Of a DNA stretch of 39,278 nt, positions 25,826 through 32,888 are shown in pieces (within the stretch, counting starts at the first letter, position 1; the number at the start of each line of letters is the position of its first letter). A program made the translations under genes and the position numbers. This DNA is from CAADGU01 sp964467705 (GTDB taxonomy: Bacteria > Chloroflexota > Anaerolineae > Promineifilales > Promineifilaceae). The DNA lies in contig CAYXUZ010000046.1 in assembly GCA_964467705.1 (NCBI GenBank), positions 1-39,278 of the forward strand, in the 5' to 3' direction. The notes under the pieces were generated by a model. It searched no databases and had not been told where the DNA came from. It worked only from the letters and a program-made list of their open reading frames with translations.

Positions 25826-26752
25826 ATGTTTCAAAAAATCTTAGTCCCCCTGGACAGTTCTGATCTGGCTGAGTATGCCTTGTCGCCAGCCATTCAACTG
25901 GCTGAACAGTTTGAAAGTGACCTGGTGCTGCTGCACGTACTGGAACACCACACCGTCTTCATTCCCGAAGGACCAGACCTGATGGGGCACAATCTCAACG
26001 TTCCCCAAACTGCCTTTAGCCGCGAAGAGTTAGCGGCGCGGGAATACCTGGTGGGCATCAACCACAAGATTGGCGCGGGGCAACCAAACTTTAACTGCTA
26101 TACCCGCCTGGAAGATGGTGACCCGGCCGGCCGCATTCTGGACACGGCCGTTGAAGAAAAAGCCGACCTCATTGTCATGTCCACTCATGGTTACTCTGGC
26201 GTCACCCGCTGGGTCTTGGGCAGCGTAGCCGAAAAGGTGATGCGCCATGCCCCCTGCCCCGTCCTGGTTATTCGCGGCCGTAACCCCATCCAACAGGCGC
26301 TCATTACGCTGGATGGCTCGTCGTTGGCGGAGGCCAGCCTGCCCGGTGGCCTGGCCATTGCCCAGGCGTTGGGGGCAGATGTGACGCTACTGCGGGTGGA
26401 TGATGCTTCTGATACTGTTGATCCTAAAGAGGTGATGGAACTGAACCGGAACGAGCACGGTTTAGGCGAACGGTATCGGGATTCGCTGTATCACGATGCA
26501 GAGGAATACCTGGCACGTATTCAGCGGCAATACCGGCGGGATGATCTGGTGGTGGACACGGCCGTGCGCTACGGCAAACCAGCCACCGCCATCCTCAATT
26601 ACGTTGAGACCCATCCGGTAGATCTGATTGTCATGTCCACACACGGCCGTACCGGTCTGGCGCGCTGGCGTTATGGCAGCGTTACCGAAAAAGTGCTGCG
26701 CAGTGCTAATTGCGCCATGTTCATCAGCCGACCTGATTTCAGTGAGCGGTGA
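25826..26752 (+). CDS. Tandem universal stress protein (two UspA domains)
   Basis: A 308-aa protein. Start at MFQKILVPLDSSD, because GGAGG (25816-25820) overlaps the earlier in-frame ATG at 25814. Each half has the Usp fold with nucleotide-binding signatures. Domain 1 has ILVPLDSSDLAEYALSPA, DLIVMSTHGYSGVTRWVLGSVAEKVMRHAPCPVLVIR. Domain 2 has ALITLDGSSLAEASLPGG, DLIVMSTHGRTGLARWRYGSVTEKVLRSANC. The G-x2-R-x-x-x-GSV motif predicts ATP binding in both. These are cytoplasmic stress-response proteins of unknown precise mechanism. The final codons and stop (AGT GAG CGG TGA) are formed by the first units of a heptamer repeat, so the C-terminus may have been reset by repeat insertion. It has its own promoter region shared with the NACHT gene and lies 51 bp before the formate dehydrogenase. 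Confidence 0.92.
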   Translation: MFQKILVPLDSSDLAEYALSPAIQLAEQFESDLVLLHVLEHHTVFIPEGPDLMGHNLNVPQTAFSREELAAREYLVGINHKIGAGQPNFNCYTRLEDGDPAGRILDTAVEEKADLIVMSTHGYSGVTRWVLGSVAEKVMRHAPCPVLVIRGRNPIQQALITLDGSSLAEASLPGGLAIAQALGADVTLLRVDDASDTVDPKEVMELNRNEHGLGERYRDSLYHDAEEYLARIQRQYRRDDLVVDTAVRYGKPATAILNYVETHPVDLIVMSTHGRTGLARWRYGSVTEKVLRSANCAMFISRPDFSER

Positions 26753-26784
26753 GCAGTATGAGTTCCCACTGCTTACTGCTTACT
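26741..26784. repeat. Heptamer-unit hairpin (AGTGAGC / ACTGCTT units)
   Basis: AGTGAGC, GGTGAGC, AGT, a 10-nt loop, then ACTGCTT, ACTGCTT, ACT. It supplies the uspA stop codon and ends about 12 nt before the AGAGG ribosome site of the formate dehydrogenase gene. Confidence 0.85.
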
Positions 26785-26803
26785 CCCCATAAAGAGGAAC
26801 CAG

Positions 26804-28928
26804 ATGATAACACCCGACCGCACCGTTCCCACCACCTGCCCCTACTGCGGCGTAGGCTGCCAGATTGATCTGCATATTAAAGATGAGATGGTGTATCGTG
26901 TTGACGGCCGTTTTGACAACGACGTCAACAACGGCAAACTGTGTGTTAAGGGGCGCTTTGGCTACGACTTTATCCACGCCCCCGACCGGTTGACACAACC
27001 CCTTGTCAGAGATGGCAGGGTGACAGAAGAGCATCTCGTCACCTTATCACCCTCTCACCCTATCACCTTGTCAGGCTTCACCCCCACCTCCTGGGAAAAC
27101 GCCCTGGATACCATTACCCAACGCTTGCGGGAGATACGGGAACAGCATGGCCCGGACAGCATCGCCATCCTCACTTCCGCCAAATGCACCAACGAAGAAA
27201 ATTACCTGCTGCAAAAATTTGCCCGCGCGGTGATCGGCACGAACAACGTGGATCACTGCGCCCGTCTCTGACACAGTAGCAGCGTGGCCGGTCTGGCCAC
27301 CACACTGGGTTCCGGCGCAATGACCAACTCCATCCGCGACATTCCCCGCGCTGATGTTTTGTTGGTGACGGGTTCCAACACCACCGAAGCTCATCCGGTA
27401 TTGGCGTTGCAAATGAAAAAAGCGGTGCGGCAGTATGGGGCCAAACTGCTGCTTATTGACCCCCGCGAAATTGAACTGGCAGAGTTTGCTTACCTGCATC
27501 TGCGCCACAAACCAGGCACCGATGTGGCTCTTTTTAACGCCATGGCCCACGCCATCATCGCTCACGGCTGGGCCAATGAGCGGTTTATTGCCGAACGCAC
27601 CGAGGGGTATGCCGCGCTCAAAGAGGCGCTGGCCGACTGGCCGCCGGAACGGGCCGCCGTCCTCACCGGGGTGCGAGCGCGGGATATTGTGGCTGCCGCC
27701 CAACTGTATGCCCAGGCAAACAATGGCGCTATCTTTTGGGCTATGGGCATCACGCAGCATACCAGCGGCACGGACAATGTGAAGGCGCTGTCTAATCTGG
27801 CACTCCTTACCGGGCATATTGGCCGGCCGGGCACGGGGCTGAACCCGTGGACAGAACAATGTGCAGGGGGCGTGTGACATGGGTGGCCTGGTGAATGTGT
27901 TTCCTGGCTACCAGCCCGTCACCAGTGAAGAAGTGCGGCGCAAATTTGCCACCGGTTGGGATGTGCCCTATGAATCGCTCAGCCCAAAGGTGGGATTAAC
28001 GGTGACGGAGGTGATGAATGGGGTGCTGGACGGCAGTGTCCATGCCATCTACATCATGGGCGAGAACCCTATGCTCTCCGACCCCAATCTCAGCCACGTC
28101 AAGGCAGCGCTGGAGTCCGTTGATTTTCTGGTGGTGCAGGACATTTTCCCGAACGAAACGGCCGTGCTCGCCGATGTGATTTTGCCCGCCGCCAGTTTTG
28201 CCGAAAAAGTGGGCACGTTTACCAGCACCGAACGGCGGGTACAGATGGTGCGCCCCGCCTTTGCCCCGCCGGGAGAGGCCCGCCAGGATTGGCAGATTGT
28301 GATGGAACTGGCAAATCGCCTGGGGCACAACTGGCATTATGACTGCCCGGCGGAGATTTTTGCGGAAATGGCGACCCTGACGCCGCAATATGCGGGCATG
28401 AGCCATGCCCGATTGGAAGAGGGCGGCTTGCAATGGCCCTGCCCCACGCCAGAGCATCCCGGTACACCCATTTTGCACACCAGCCAGTTCACACGCGGTT
28501 TGGGCCTCTTCTGCCCGGTCACCTACCGCCCACCGGCCGAAGAAACAGACGAGGAGTACCCGTTTATTCTTTCCACCGGGCGCATCCTCTTCCACTGGCA
28601 CGGCGGCACGATGTCCCGCCGGTCGCCGGGGTTGGAGGCGATTGCCCCGGAAGCGGAAGCGGAAATTCACCCAAGTGACGCTGCCCAACTGGACATTGTT
28701 GATGGAGATTGGGTGCGGGTAGCTTCACGGCGGGGCGAAGTGCTGGCGGTGGCTAAATTGACCAACCGTTCCCCCAAAGGTACGGTATTTATGACCTTTC
28801 ATTATGCGGAAACGGCCGTGAACCTGCTCACCATTGACGCCGTAGACCCCACCGCCAAAATTCCTGAATACAAGGTTTGCGCGGTGAAAATGAACAAGGT
28901 AGGGGCAACCCTTGTGGTTGCCCCATAG
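26804..28928 (+). CDS. fdhF: Formate dehydrogenase, selenocysteine-containing (FdhF type), with a frameshift
   Basis: A molybdopterin (bis-MGD) enzyme oxidising formate to CO2. The N-terminal 4Fe-4S ligands are C12, C15, C19 and C47, followed by K49. The in-frame TGA at 27269-27271 falls exactly where the family has Cys or Sec (NVDHCARL-U-HSSSVAGL), so residue 156 is read as selenocysteine with the conserved His next. A SECIS-like hairpin follows. The restored length of about 707 aa matches E. coli FdhF (715), so it lacks the ferredoxin extensions of NAD-linked forms. Two oddities. An 8-bp tandem repeat (27039-27073) adds roughly 11-16 residues before TSWENAL. The frame also breaks near 27845: the family sequence NPLRGQNNVQGACDMG is split, fitting a 5-nt loss after GGGCTGAAC. 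That may be an assembly error or a real inactivating mutation. The last residues VGATLVVAP and the stop are repeat-derived. The FNT channel gene follows. Confidence 0.92.
27039..27073. repeat. Octamer tandem repeat inside fdhF (TCACCCTA-type units)
   Basis: Units TCACCTTA, TCACCCTC, TCACCCTA, TCACCTTG, TCA lie in frame, encoding VTLSPSHPITLSG between the Fe-S domain and the TSWENAL segment. An AGGGTGACA word at about 27018 is a partial inverted partner. Unlike the other elements, the unit is 8 bp. Confidence 0.7.
27269..27300 (+). promoter_or_regulatory. UGA codon with bacterial SECIS-like hairpin
   Basis: TGA at 27269-27271 is followed by a perfect 6-bp stem GTGGCC (27284-27289) / GGCCAC (27295-27300) with apical loop GGTCT. 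In E. coli fdhF the SelB-binding loop also carries GGUCU, and it begins at the same distance, the 19th base after UGA. The bulged U of the E. coli element is not obvious. Together with the surrounding protein alignment, this strongly supports Sec insertion. Confidence 0.88.
27843..27850 (+). other. Frameshift position in fdhF
   Basis: Upstream the frame reads GTGLNP, then WTEQCAGGV and a stop at 27875-27877. One base over, RGQNNVQGACDMGG begins directly after AACC. The family motif NPLRGQNNVQGACDMG therefore needs about five extra bases (or one fewer) here. No slippery heptamer or stimulatory structure is evident, so programmed frameshifting is unlikely. Confidence 0.8.
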
Positions 28929-28952
28929 GGCAGGCACAAGACCTGCCCCTAC
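28899..28952. repeat. GTAGGGGCA...TGCCCCTAC double hairpin
   Basis: Outer ends GTAGGGGCA / TGCCCCTAC enclose two hairpins: GGGGCAACC/GGTTGCCCC and GGGCAGG/CCTGCCC. It overlaps the 3' end of fdhF and supplies its stop codon, and fills most of the gap before the FNT gene. Confidence 0.8.
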
Positions 28953-28976
28953 AAACCATTGACATGGAGAAATAAA

Positions 28977-29900
28977 ATGTCAGAAGCACAAAGCAACATT
29001 AGTTTTTCTTTTGATGCCCTCTTGCCGCCAGAAATGGCGCAAAAAGCGGAGAATGCCGGTGTGGCCAAAGCCAACCTGGGCAAATGGCGCATGTTGGCGC
29101 TGGCGATTTTAGCCGGTGCATTTATCGCTCTGGGGGCGATGTTTGCCACCACTGCCACTACCGGCGCGGCCGGCAATATGGCGTTTGGTGTGGCTAAGGT
29201 GTTGGGCGGGCTGGTTTTTAGCCTGGGGCTTATTCTGGTGGTCATTGCCGGGGCGGAACTGTTTACCGGCAATAACCTGATCGTGATGGCCTGGGCCAGC
29301 CATAAGGTGAGTACTGGCAAGTTGCTGCGTAATTGGGGCATTGTGTATGTGGGGAATTTCATTGGGGCGACGGCAACGGCCGTGTTTGTCTTCCTCAGCC
29401 ACCAATACATGAGCGCCAACGGCGCGTTGGGCGTGAATGCCCTGACCATTGCCAACAACAAAAGCGGGCTGGAATTTTTCCCGGCCTTTGTATTGGGTGT
29501 GTTGTGCAATGCCCTGGTCTGCCTGGCGGTGTGGTTATGTATGAGCGCTCGCACCACCACCGACAAAATTCTGGCCATCATTTTCCCCATCACCGCCTTC
29601 GTAGCTGCCGGATTTGAACACAGCATTGCCAACATGTATTTCATCCCCATCGGACTGTTCATCAAACGGTTTGCCCCCGCCTCCTTCTGGAGCGCGGCGG
29701 GCGTCTCCGCAGCCGACTACACCAATCTGACCTGGGGCAACTTCTTCTTTGCCAACCTGCTGCCGGTGACGTTGGGCAACATCGTCGGTGGGGCGGTGAT
29801 GGTGGGGTTGGTTTACTGGTTCATCTACTTGCGGCCGGCCGGGCATCTGCTGCCACGGCGACCGGTTCACGATAAAGAACAACAGGTGAAACAAGCCTGA
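28977..29900 (+). CDS. Formate/nitrite transporter family channel (FocA-like)
   Basis: A 307-aa inner-membrane protein of the pentameric FNT family. Start at MSEAQSN, with GGAG about 9 nt upstream; an earlier TTG at 28959 is unlikely. The family signatures AELFTGNNLIVMAW and GFEHSIANMYFIP (with the channel His of FocA/NirC) are present, with six spans and the broken-helix regions. The N-terminal cytoplasmic region of about 35 residues (FDALLPPEMAQKAENAGVAKA) is typical for FNT gating helices. Position 48 bp downstream of a formate dehydrogenase makes formate the likeliest substrate: import for oxidation, or release. A strong terminator closes the unit. Confidence 0.95.
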   Translation: MSEAQSNISFSFDALLPPEMAQKAENAGVAKANLGKWRMLALAILAGAFIALGAMFATTATTGAAGNMAFGVAKVLGGLVFSLGLILVVIAGAELFTGNNLIVMAWASHKVSTGKLLRNWGIVYVGNFIGATATAVFVFLSHQYMSANGALGVNALTIANNKSGLEFFPAFVLGVLCNALVCLAVWLCMSARTTTDKILAIIFPITAFVAAGFEHSIANMYFIPIGLFIKRFAPASFWSAAGVSAADYTNLTWGNFFFANLLPVTLGNIVGGAVMVGLVYWFIYLRPAGHLLPRRPVHDKEQQVKQA

Positions 29901-29928
29901 TTTGTTTCATAGTCTGCCTCCTCCTAAG

Positions 29929-29965
29929 AAAAAGCGCCTGGTGTCTGTGACCCAGGCGCTTTTTC
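29929..29965 (+). terminator. Rho-independent terminator after the FNT gene
   Basis: A 13-bp stem AAAAAGCGCCTGG / CCAGGCGCTTTTT with a 10-nt loop. It is symmetric A/T-flanked, so it may work both ways. It separates the formate operon from the SET cluster. Confidence 0.93.
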
Positions 29966-30065
29966 ATTTATTGACCGCTCAATTTGTTGTTTTTAGAGCA
30001 AAATTGATTACTATTCGCTTGCATTATTGATCAAGGGTTTTACGGCCGAACCCACTGGAGGACCT

Positions 30066-30209
30066 ATGTCTGATGAAAATAGTTTTGACTACACTTTGAA
30101 TAGCCTGATGCCACTCAAGCTAAACCGGGCACACCGGTTTGCCCTGGCTTTGCAGCGTCTCATCAACCTGCAAGAATATAACCCCATGGGAGGTGACCGC
30201 GATGGCTGA
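30066..30209 (+). CDS. Small 47-aa protein coupled to SET methyltransferase 1
   Basis: Starts MSDENSFDYT, with GGAGG 5 nt upstream. 47 residues: an acidic, polar N-terminus, then a predicted amphipathic helix (NRAHRFALALQRLINLQEYN, residues 20-39). It contains one lysine only (Lys18, in LMPLKLNR). The last codons overlap the start of the downstream SET gene by 8 bp (ATGGCTGA), so translation is probably coupled. No known family. The good ribosome site, the overlap and the separate transcription unit make it a real-gene candidate. It could be a partner, regulator or even the methylation substrate of the SET enzymes; that is speculation. It may be frame-conserved leader coding sequence instead. 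Confidence 0.65.
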   Translation: MSDENSFDYTLNSLMPLKLNRAHRFALALQRLINLQEYNPMGGDRDG

Positions 30210-30795
30210 CGTCTCTTTACAATCTATCACCCATTGGACCTCACTCCATCTTTCCGCTCGCCCGGTAGACGACAAGGGAGAGTATGGCGCATTTGCCAAC
30301 GCCCCCATTGGCGCCGGTGAAGTGGTGGCAACCTGGGGCGGCGAAATTGTGACCGGGGAGCAATTAGCCGATCATCCAGCATTCACCCAAACCCATAGTC
30401 TGCAAATCGAAGAAAACCTGTTCATCAAGCCGTTAGATGGCGTGCCATCTGAACCGGCCGACTTTATTAACCATTCCTGTGCACCCAACCTGGGCCTGAG
30501 CGGGCAAATTACGTTGGTCGCTCTGCGCCTTATTAACCCTGGCGAAGAACTCTGTTTTGACTATGCCATGAGTGATGGCTCGGCCTATGACGAGTTCGAC
30601 TGCGCCTGCGGGTCGCCCCACTGCCGGGGCCGGGTCACAGGCAATGACTGGCAGTTGCCCTCTTTGCAAGAACGGTATGCGGGTCATTTCTCGCCCTACT
30701 TGCAAAGGCGCATTGACCGGTGGCGACAAAAGCAGTTCGCTGCGAGTCGGCCGGCCGTGAACGGCCGTGCCTCCACCACCCACATAACATCATAA
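30202..30795 (+). CDS. SET-domain protein-lysine methyltransferase 1
   Basis: A 197-aa protein. Start at MADVSLQ, with GGAGGT upstream, overlapping the 47-aa gene; an earlier ATG in frame lacks support. It is a complete minimal SET fold: the G-x-GAFA region (GEYGAFANAPIGAGEVVATWGGE), the NHSC core (FINHSCAPNLGLSG), the catalytic-pocket motif GEELCFDYAMSD and a post-SET zinc-type tail with C-x-C-x4-C (CACGSPHC). After this comes FSPYLQRRIDRW, shared with its neighbour. SET enzymes transfer methyl groups from S-adenosylmethionine to protein lysine. The target in bacteria is usually unknown and cannot be told here. It is about 35-45% identical by eye to the next gene, implying duplication. Confidence 0.92.
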   Translation: MADVSLQSITHWTSLHLSARPVDDKGEYGAFANAPIGAGEVVATWGGEIVTGEQLADHPAFTQTHSLQIEENLFIKPLDGVPSEPADFINHSCAPNLGLSGQITLVALRLINPGEELCFDYAMSDGSAYDEFDCACGSPHCRGRVTGNDWQLPSLQERYAGHFSPYLQRRIDRWRQKQFAASRPAVNGRASTTHITS

Positions 30796-30809
30796 ACCGC
30801 ATCTTTTTT

Positions 30810-30836
30810 CAGCCAGCCTGATGCTCTGGCTGTTTT
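30810..30836 (+). terminator. Candidate terminator between the two SET genes
   Basis: A 7-bp stem CAGCCAG / CTGGCTG followed by TTTT. It is shorter than the other terminators here, so termination may be partial and the two SET genes partly cotranscribed. Confidence 0.55.
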
Positions 30837-30931
30837 GTGTTGCCGCCTGCACACTGCGGTAGCTCTTTATTTTCTATGCCACGTGAGGTGATTTGCTAAA
30901 TCGCCCTACAACAAAAACAAGGAGACAAAAG

Positions 30932-31489
30932 ATGGACAAACGATTCACACACTGGGTAACGCCCAAATTGGAAGCCCGCCCCAACCCGGCCAAAGGGTTT
31001 TGGGGATTGTATGCTACTACCTTCATCGCCAAAGGCGAACTGGTTATCTGTTGGGGTGGGGATGTGGTCACCGGGGCGCAGTTGGCGCAGCTTTCTTATC
31101 GCGAACAGGAGCACACCGTTCAGATTGAAGATGACCTGTACCAGGTGCCCGTCCGTGAGCCGGAGCCGGGCGATTATGTCAATCATTCCTGCGAACCAAA
31201 TGCCGGTATGAGCAGTTCCATTACCCTGGTGACGCTGCGTGACATCTGGCCCGGTGAAGAACTCTGTTTCGACTATGCCATGAGCGACAGTACCCCGTAT
31301 TGTGAATTTACCTGCGGTTGCGGCACACCCTCTTGCCGGGGCGAGATCACCTGTAATGACTGGATGTTGCCCGAATTGCAGGCCCGGTATGACGGCTACT
31401 TCTCGCCCTACCTGCAACGCCGCATTGACCGGATGCGCCTGGAGCGCATGAGTCAGATGGCGGAGGTGGAGATAGTGCGTCGCAAGTAG
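30932..31489 (+). CDS. SET-domain protein-lysine methyltransferase 2
   Basis: A 185-aa protein. Start at MDKRFTH, with AAGGAG about 9 nt upstream. Same layout as its neighbour: GFWGLYATTFIAKGELVICWGGD, NHSCEPNAGMSSS, GEELCFDYAMSD, post-SET CGCGTPSCRGEITCNDW, then FSPYLQRRIDRMR. All SET motifs for S-adenosylmethionine binding and lysine-channel formation look intact in both copies, so neither is an obvious dead paralogue. The C-terminus ends MAEVEIVRRK, where the last two codons and the TAG stop belong to a heptamer repeat. Like its neighbour it has no ACGGCCGT site. The leaderless tgt gene follows. Confidence 0.92.
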   Translation: MDKRFTHWVTPKLEARPNPAKGFWGLYATTFIAKGELVICWGGDVVTGAQLAQLSYREQEHTVQIEDDLYQVPVREPEPGDYVNHSCEPNAGMSSSITLVTLRDIWPGEELCFDYAMSDSTPYCEFTCGCGTPSCRGEITCNDWMLPELQARYDGYFSPYLQRRIDRMRLERMSQMAEVEIVRRK

Positions 31490-31543
31490 CAGGTAGCAGG
31501 CGGCAAGTCGGTACCTGCAACTTGCCACCTGCTACTTGTTACC
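31482..31543. repeat. Heptamer-unit hairpin (GCAAGTA / TACTTGT units)
   Basis: Left arm GCAAGTA, GCAGGTA, GCAGGCG, GCAAGTC; right arm TACCTGC, AACTTGC, CACCTGC, TACTTGT, TACC. It provides the stop codon of SET gene 2 and ends 9 bp before the tgt -10 box. Same unit family as 18453-18520. Confidence 0.85.
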
Positions 31544-31552
31544 AATTAAGAG

Positions 31553-31558
31553 TATAAT
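31553..31558 (+). promoter_or_regulatory. -10 box of predicted leaderless promoter (tgt)
   Basis: Perfect TATAAT, then CCCGCCGCT, then ATG at 31568. The 9-nt gap leaves at most a couple of untranslated bases, and no Shine-Dalgarno is present. No good -35 was found because the heptamer hairpin occupies that place. Confidence 0.6.
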
Positions 31559-31567
31559 CCCGCCGCT

Positions 31568-32683
31568 ATGGGATTTGATTTTGCGTTTGAAGTTACGGCC
31601 GTCAACGGCAAAGCGCGGAACGGCCGTTTCCACACCCCGCACGGCCCCATCCACACCCCCGTTTTTGCTCCCGTTGGCACCCAGGCTACCGTCAAGGCGC
31701 TGAAGCCGGATGATCTGGCGGCTTTGGGGGCCACCCTGGTCCTCAGCAATACCTACCATTTGTATCTGCGTCCTGGTGATGGGCTGGTGCGTGAGTTGGG
31801 CGGGCTCCATGAGTTCATGCAGTGGCCCGGCCCGATTCTGACCGACAGCGGCGGCTTCCAGGTGTTCAGCCTCAGCCAGACACGCAAAATTGACGCTGAC
31901 GGCGTGACTTTCCAGTCCCATCTGGATGGCTCCTACCACCGTTTCACACCGGAGAGTAGCATCGCCATCCAGGAAAACCTGGGCGCGGACATCATCATGG
32001 CCTTCGACGAATGTCCGCCACCGACCGACTACGAGTATGTCAAACTATCGCTCACCCGCACCCACCCCTGGCTGGAACGGTGCGTGGCCGCCAAAACGCG
32101 GGATGATCAGGCGCTTTTTGGCATTGTGCAGGGCGGCATTTTCCCTGACCTACGCGCCGAAAGCGCCGCTTTTGTCACCGGGCTGGATTTGCCCGGATAC
32201 GCCATTGGTGGATTGGCGGTAGGCGAGACGAAGGCGCAAATGTACCACACGCTGGATGCTACTGTGCCACACATGCCAGTCCACAAACCGCGTTACCTGA
32301 TGGGCGTGGGGGAACCGGAAGATTTGGTGAATGCGGTGCTGCGCGGTGTGGATATTTTTGACTGCGTGGCTCCCACGCGGCTGGCGCGGCACGGCACGGC
32401 CTATGTGCGCGGCGGGCGGCTGAACTTGCGCAACGCGGCGCATACGCGGGACGCGGCCCCCATCGCCGCCGACTGCGCCTGTTACACCTGCCAGCATTTC
32501 AGCCGCGCCTATCTGCGCCATCTGGTGAAGGCGGATGAAATCCTGGCGCATGTTTTACTGAGCATTCACAACGTCCACTTTCTGATTGCCTTGATGGGGC
32601 AGATGCGGGCAGCGATAGAAAAAGGGACGTTGCAGTTGTTTGCAGATGAGTTTTTGAGTCATTATGCGGAGATTGGAGATTAG
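31568..32683 (+). CDS. tgt: Queuine tRNA-ribosyltransferase (tRNA-guanine transglycosylase)
   Basis: A 371-aa cytoplasmic enzyme exchanging guanine 34 of Asp/Asn/His/Tyr tRNAs for the queuosine precursor. Hallmarks: HTPVFAPVGTQATVKAL at the N-terminus, LSNTYHLYLRPG, the active-site DSGGFQVFSLS, FGIVQGGIFPDLR, GGLAVGETK, the nucleophile region FDCVAPTRLARHGTAYV and the zinc site CACYTCQ...H. Length is normal for bacterial Tgt. Initiation appears leaderless (TATAAT 9 nt before the ATG). Other queuosine genes are not nearby. Confidence 0.97.
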   Translation: MGFDFAFEVTAVNGKARNGRFHTPHGPIHTPVFAPVGTQATVKALKPDDLAALGATLVLSNTYHLYLRPGDGLVRELGGLHEFMQWPGPILTDSGGFQVFSLSQTRKIDADGVTFQSHLDGSYHRFTPESSIAIQENLGADIIMAFDECPPPTDYEYVKLSLTRTHPWLERCVAAKTRDDQALFGIVQGGIFPDLRAESAAFVTGLDLPGYAIGGLAVGETKAQMYHTLDATVPHMPVHKPRYLMGVGEPEDLVNAVLRGVDIFDCVAPTRLARHGTAYVRGGRLNLRNAAHTRDAAPIAADCACYTCQHFSRAYLRHLVKADEILAHVLLSIHNVHFLIALMGQMRAAIEKGTLQLFADEFLSHYAEIGD

Positions 32684-32731
32684 GAGAACAGGGGACTAAG
32701 AGATTCAGTAAAACCAAAATCCAATGAAAGT

Positions 32732-32811
32732 GTCATTCCGAGGTCCTCCGAGGGATCCCTACGAGCTAGTCAAAGGGGATTACTCACTCCGAAGACTCCG
32801 TTCGGAATGAC
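32732..32811. repeat. MITE-like element with GTCATTC/GAATGAC ends, copy 2
   Basis: An 80-bp element between tgt and uppP: GTCATTCCGAGG... CGAAGACTCCGTTCGGAATGAC. Its right end matches 37513-37543 almost exactly and the inverted left end of 17641-17719. Confidence 0.8.
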
Positions 32812-32844
32812 AGGTTATTGGTTATAGGTGATTTTGGATCCACT

Positions 32845-32876
32845 GAGATTGGGAGATTCTCTCAATCTCCAATCTC
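32845..32876. repeat. Heptamer-unit hairpin (GAGATTG / CAATCTC)
   Basis: GAGATTGGGAGATT, a short loop, then CAATCTCCAATCTC, ending about 12 bp before the uppP ATG. Same unit family as 11113-11149 and the nifJ insert. Confidence 0.75.
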
Positions 32877-32888
32877 TCTTGAGAAACT

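Noticed and set aside
25612..25827. N-terminal extension of the NACHT protein to 25827
   Set aside because: It would overlap the uspA ribosome site, start codon and promoter region; the sequence does not look like a domain, and the effector-associated domain starts soon after 25611.
27269..27271. TGA as an ordinary stop making fdhF a pseudogene
   Set aside because: The position matches the Sec/Cys site of the family exactly and a SECIS-like hairpin follows; only the later frameshift near 27845 counts as damage.
30020..30036. FNR-like site before the SET cluster (TTGATCAA)
   Set aside because: The FNR consensus needs four bases between TTGAT and ATCAA; here the halves overlap.
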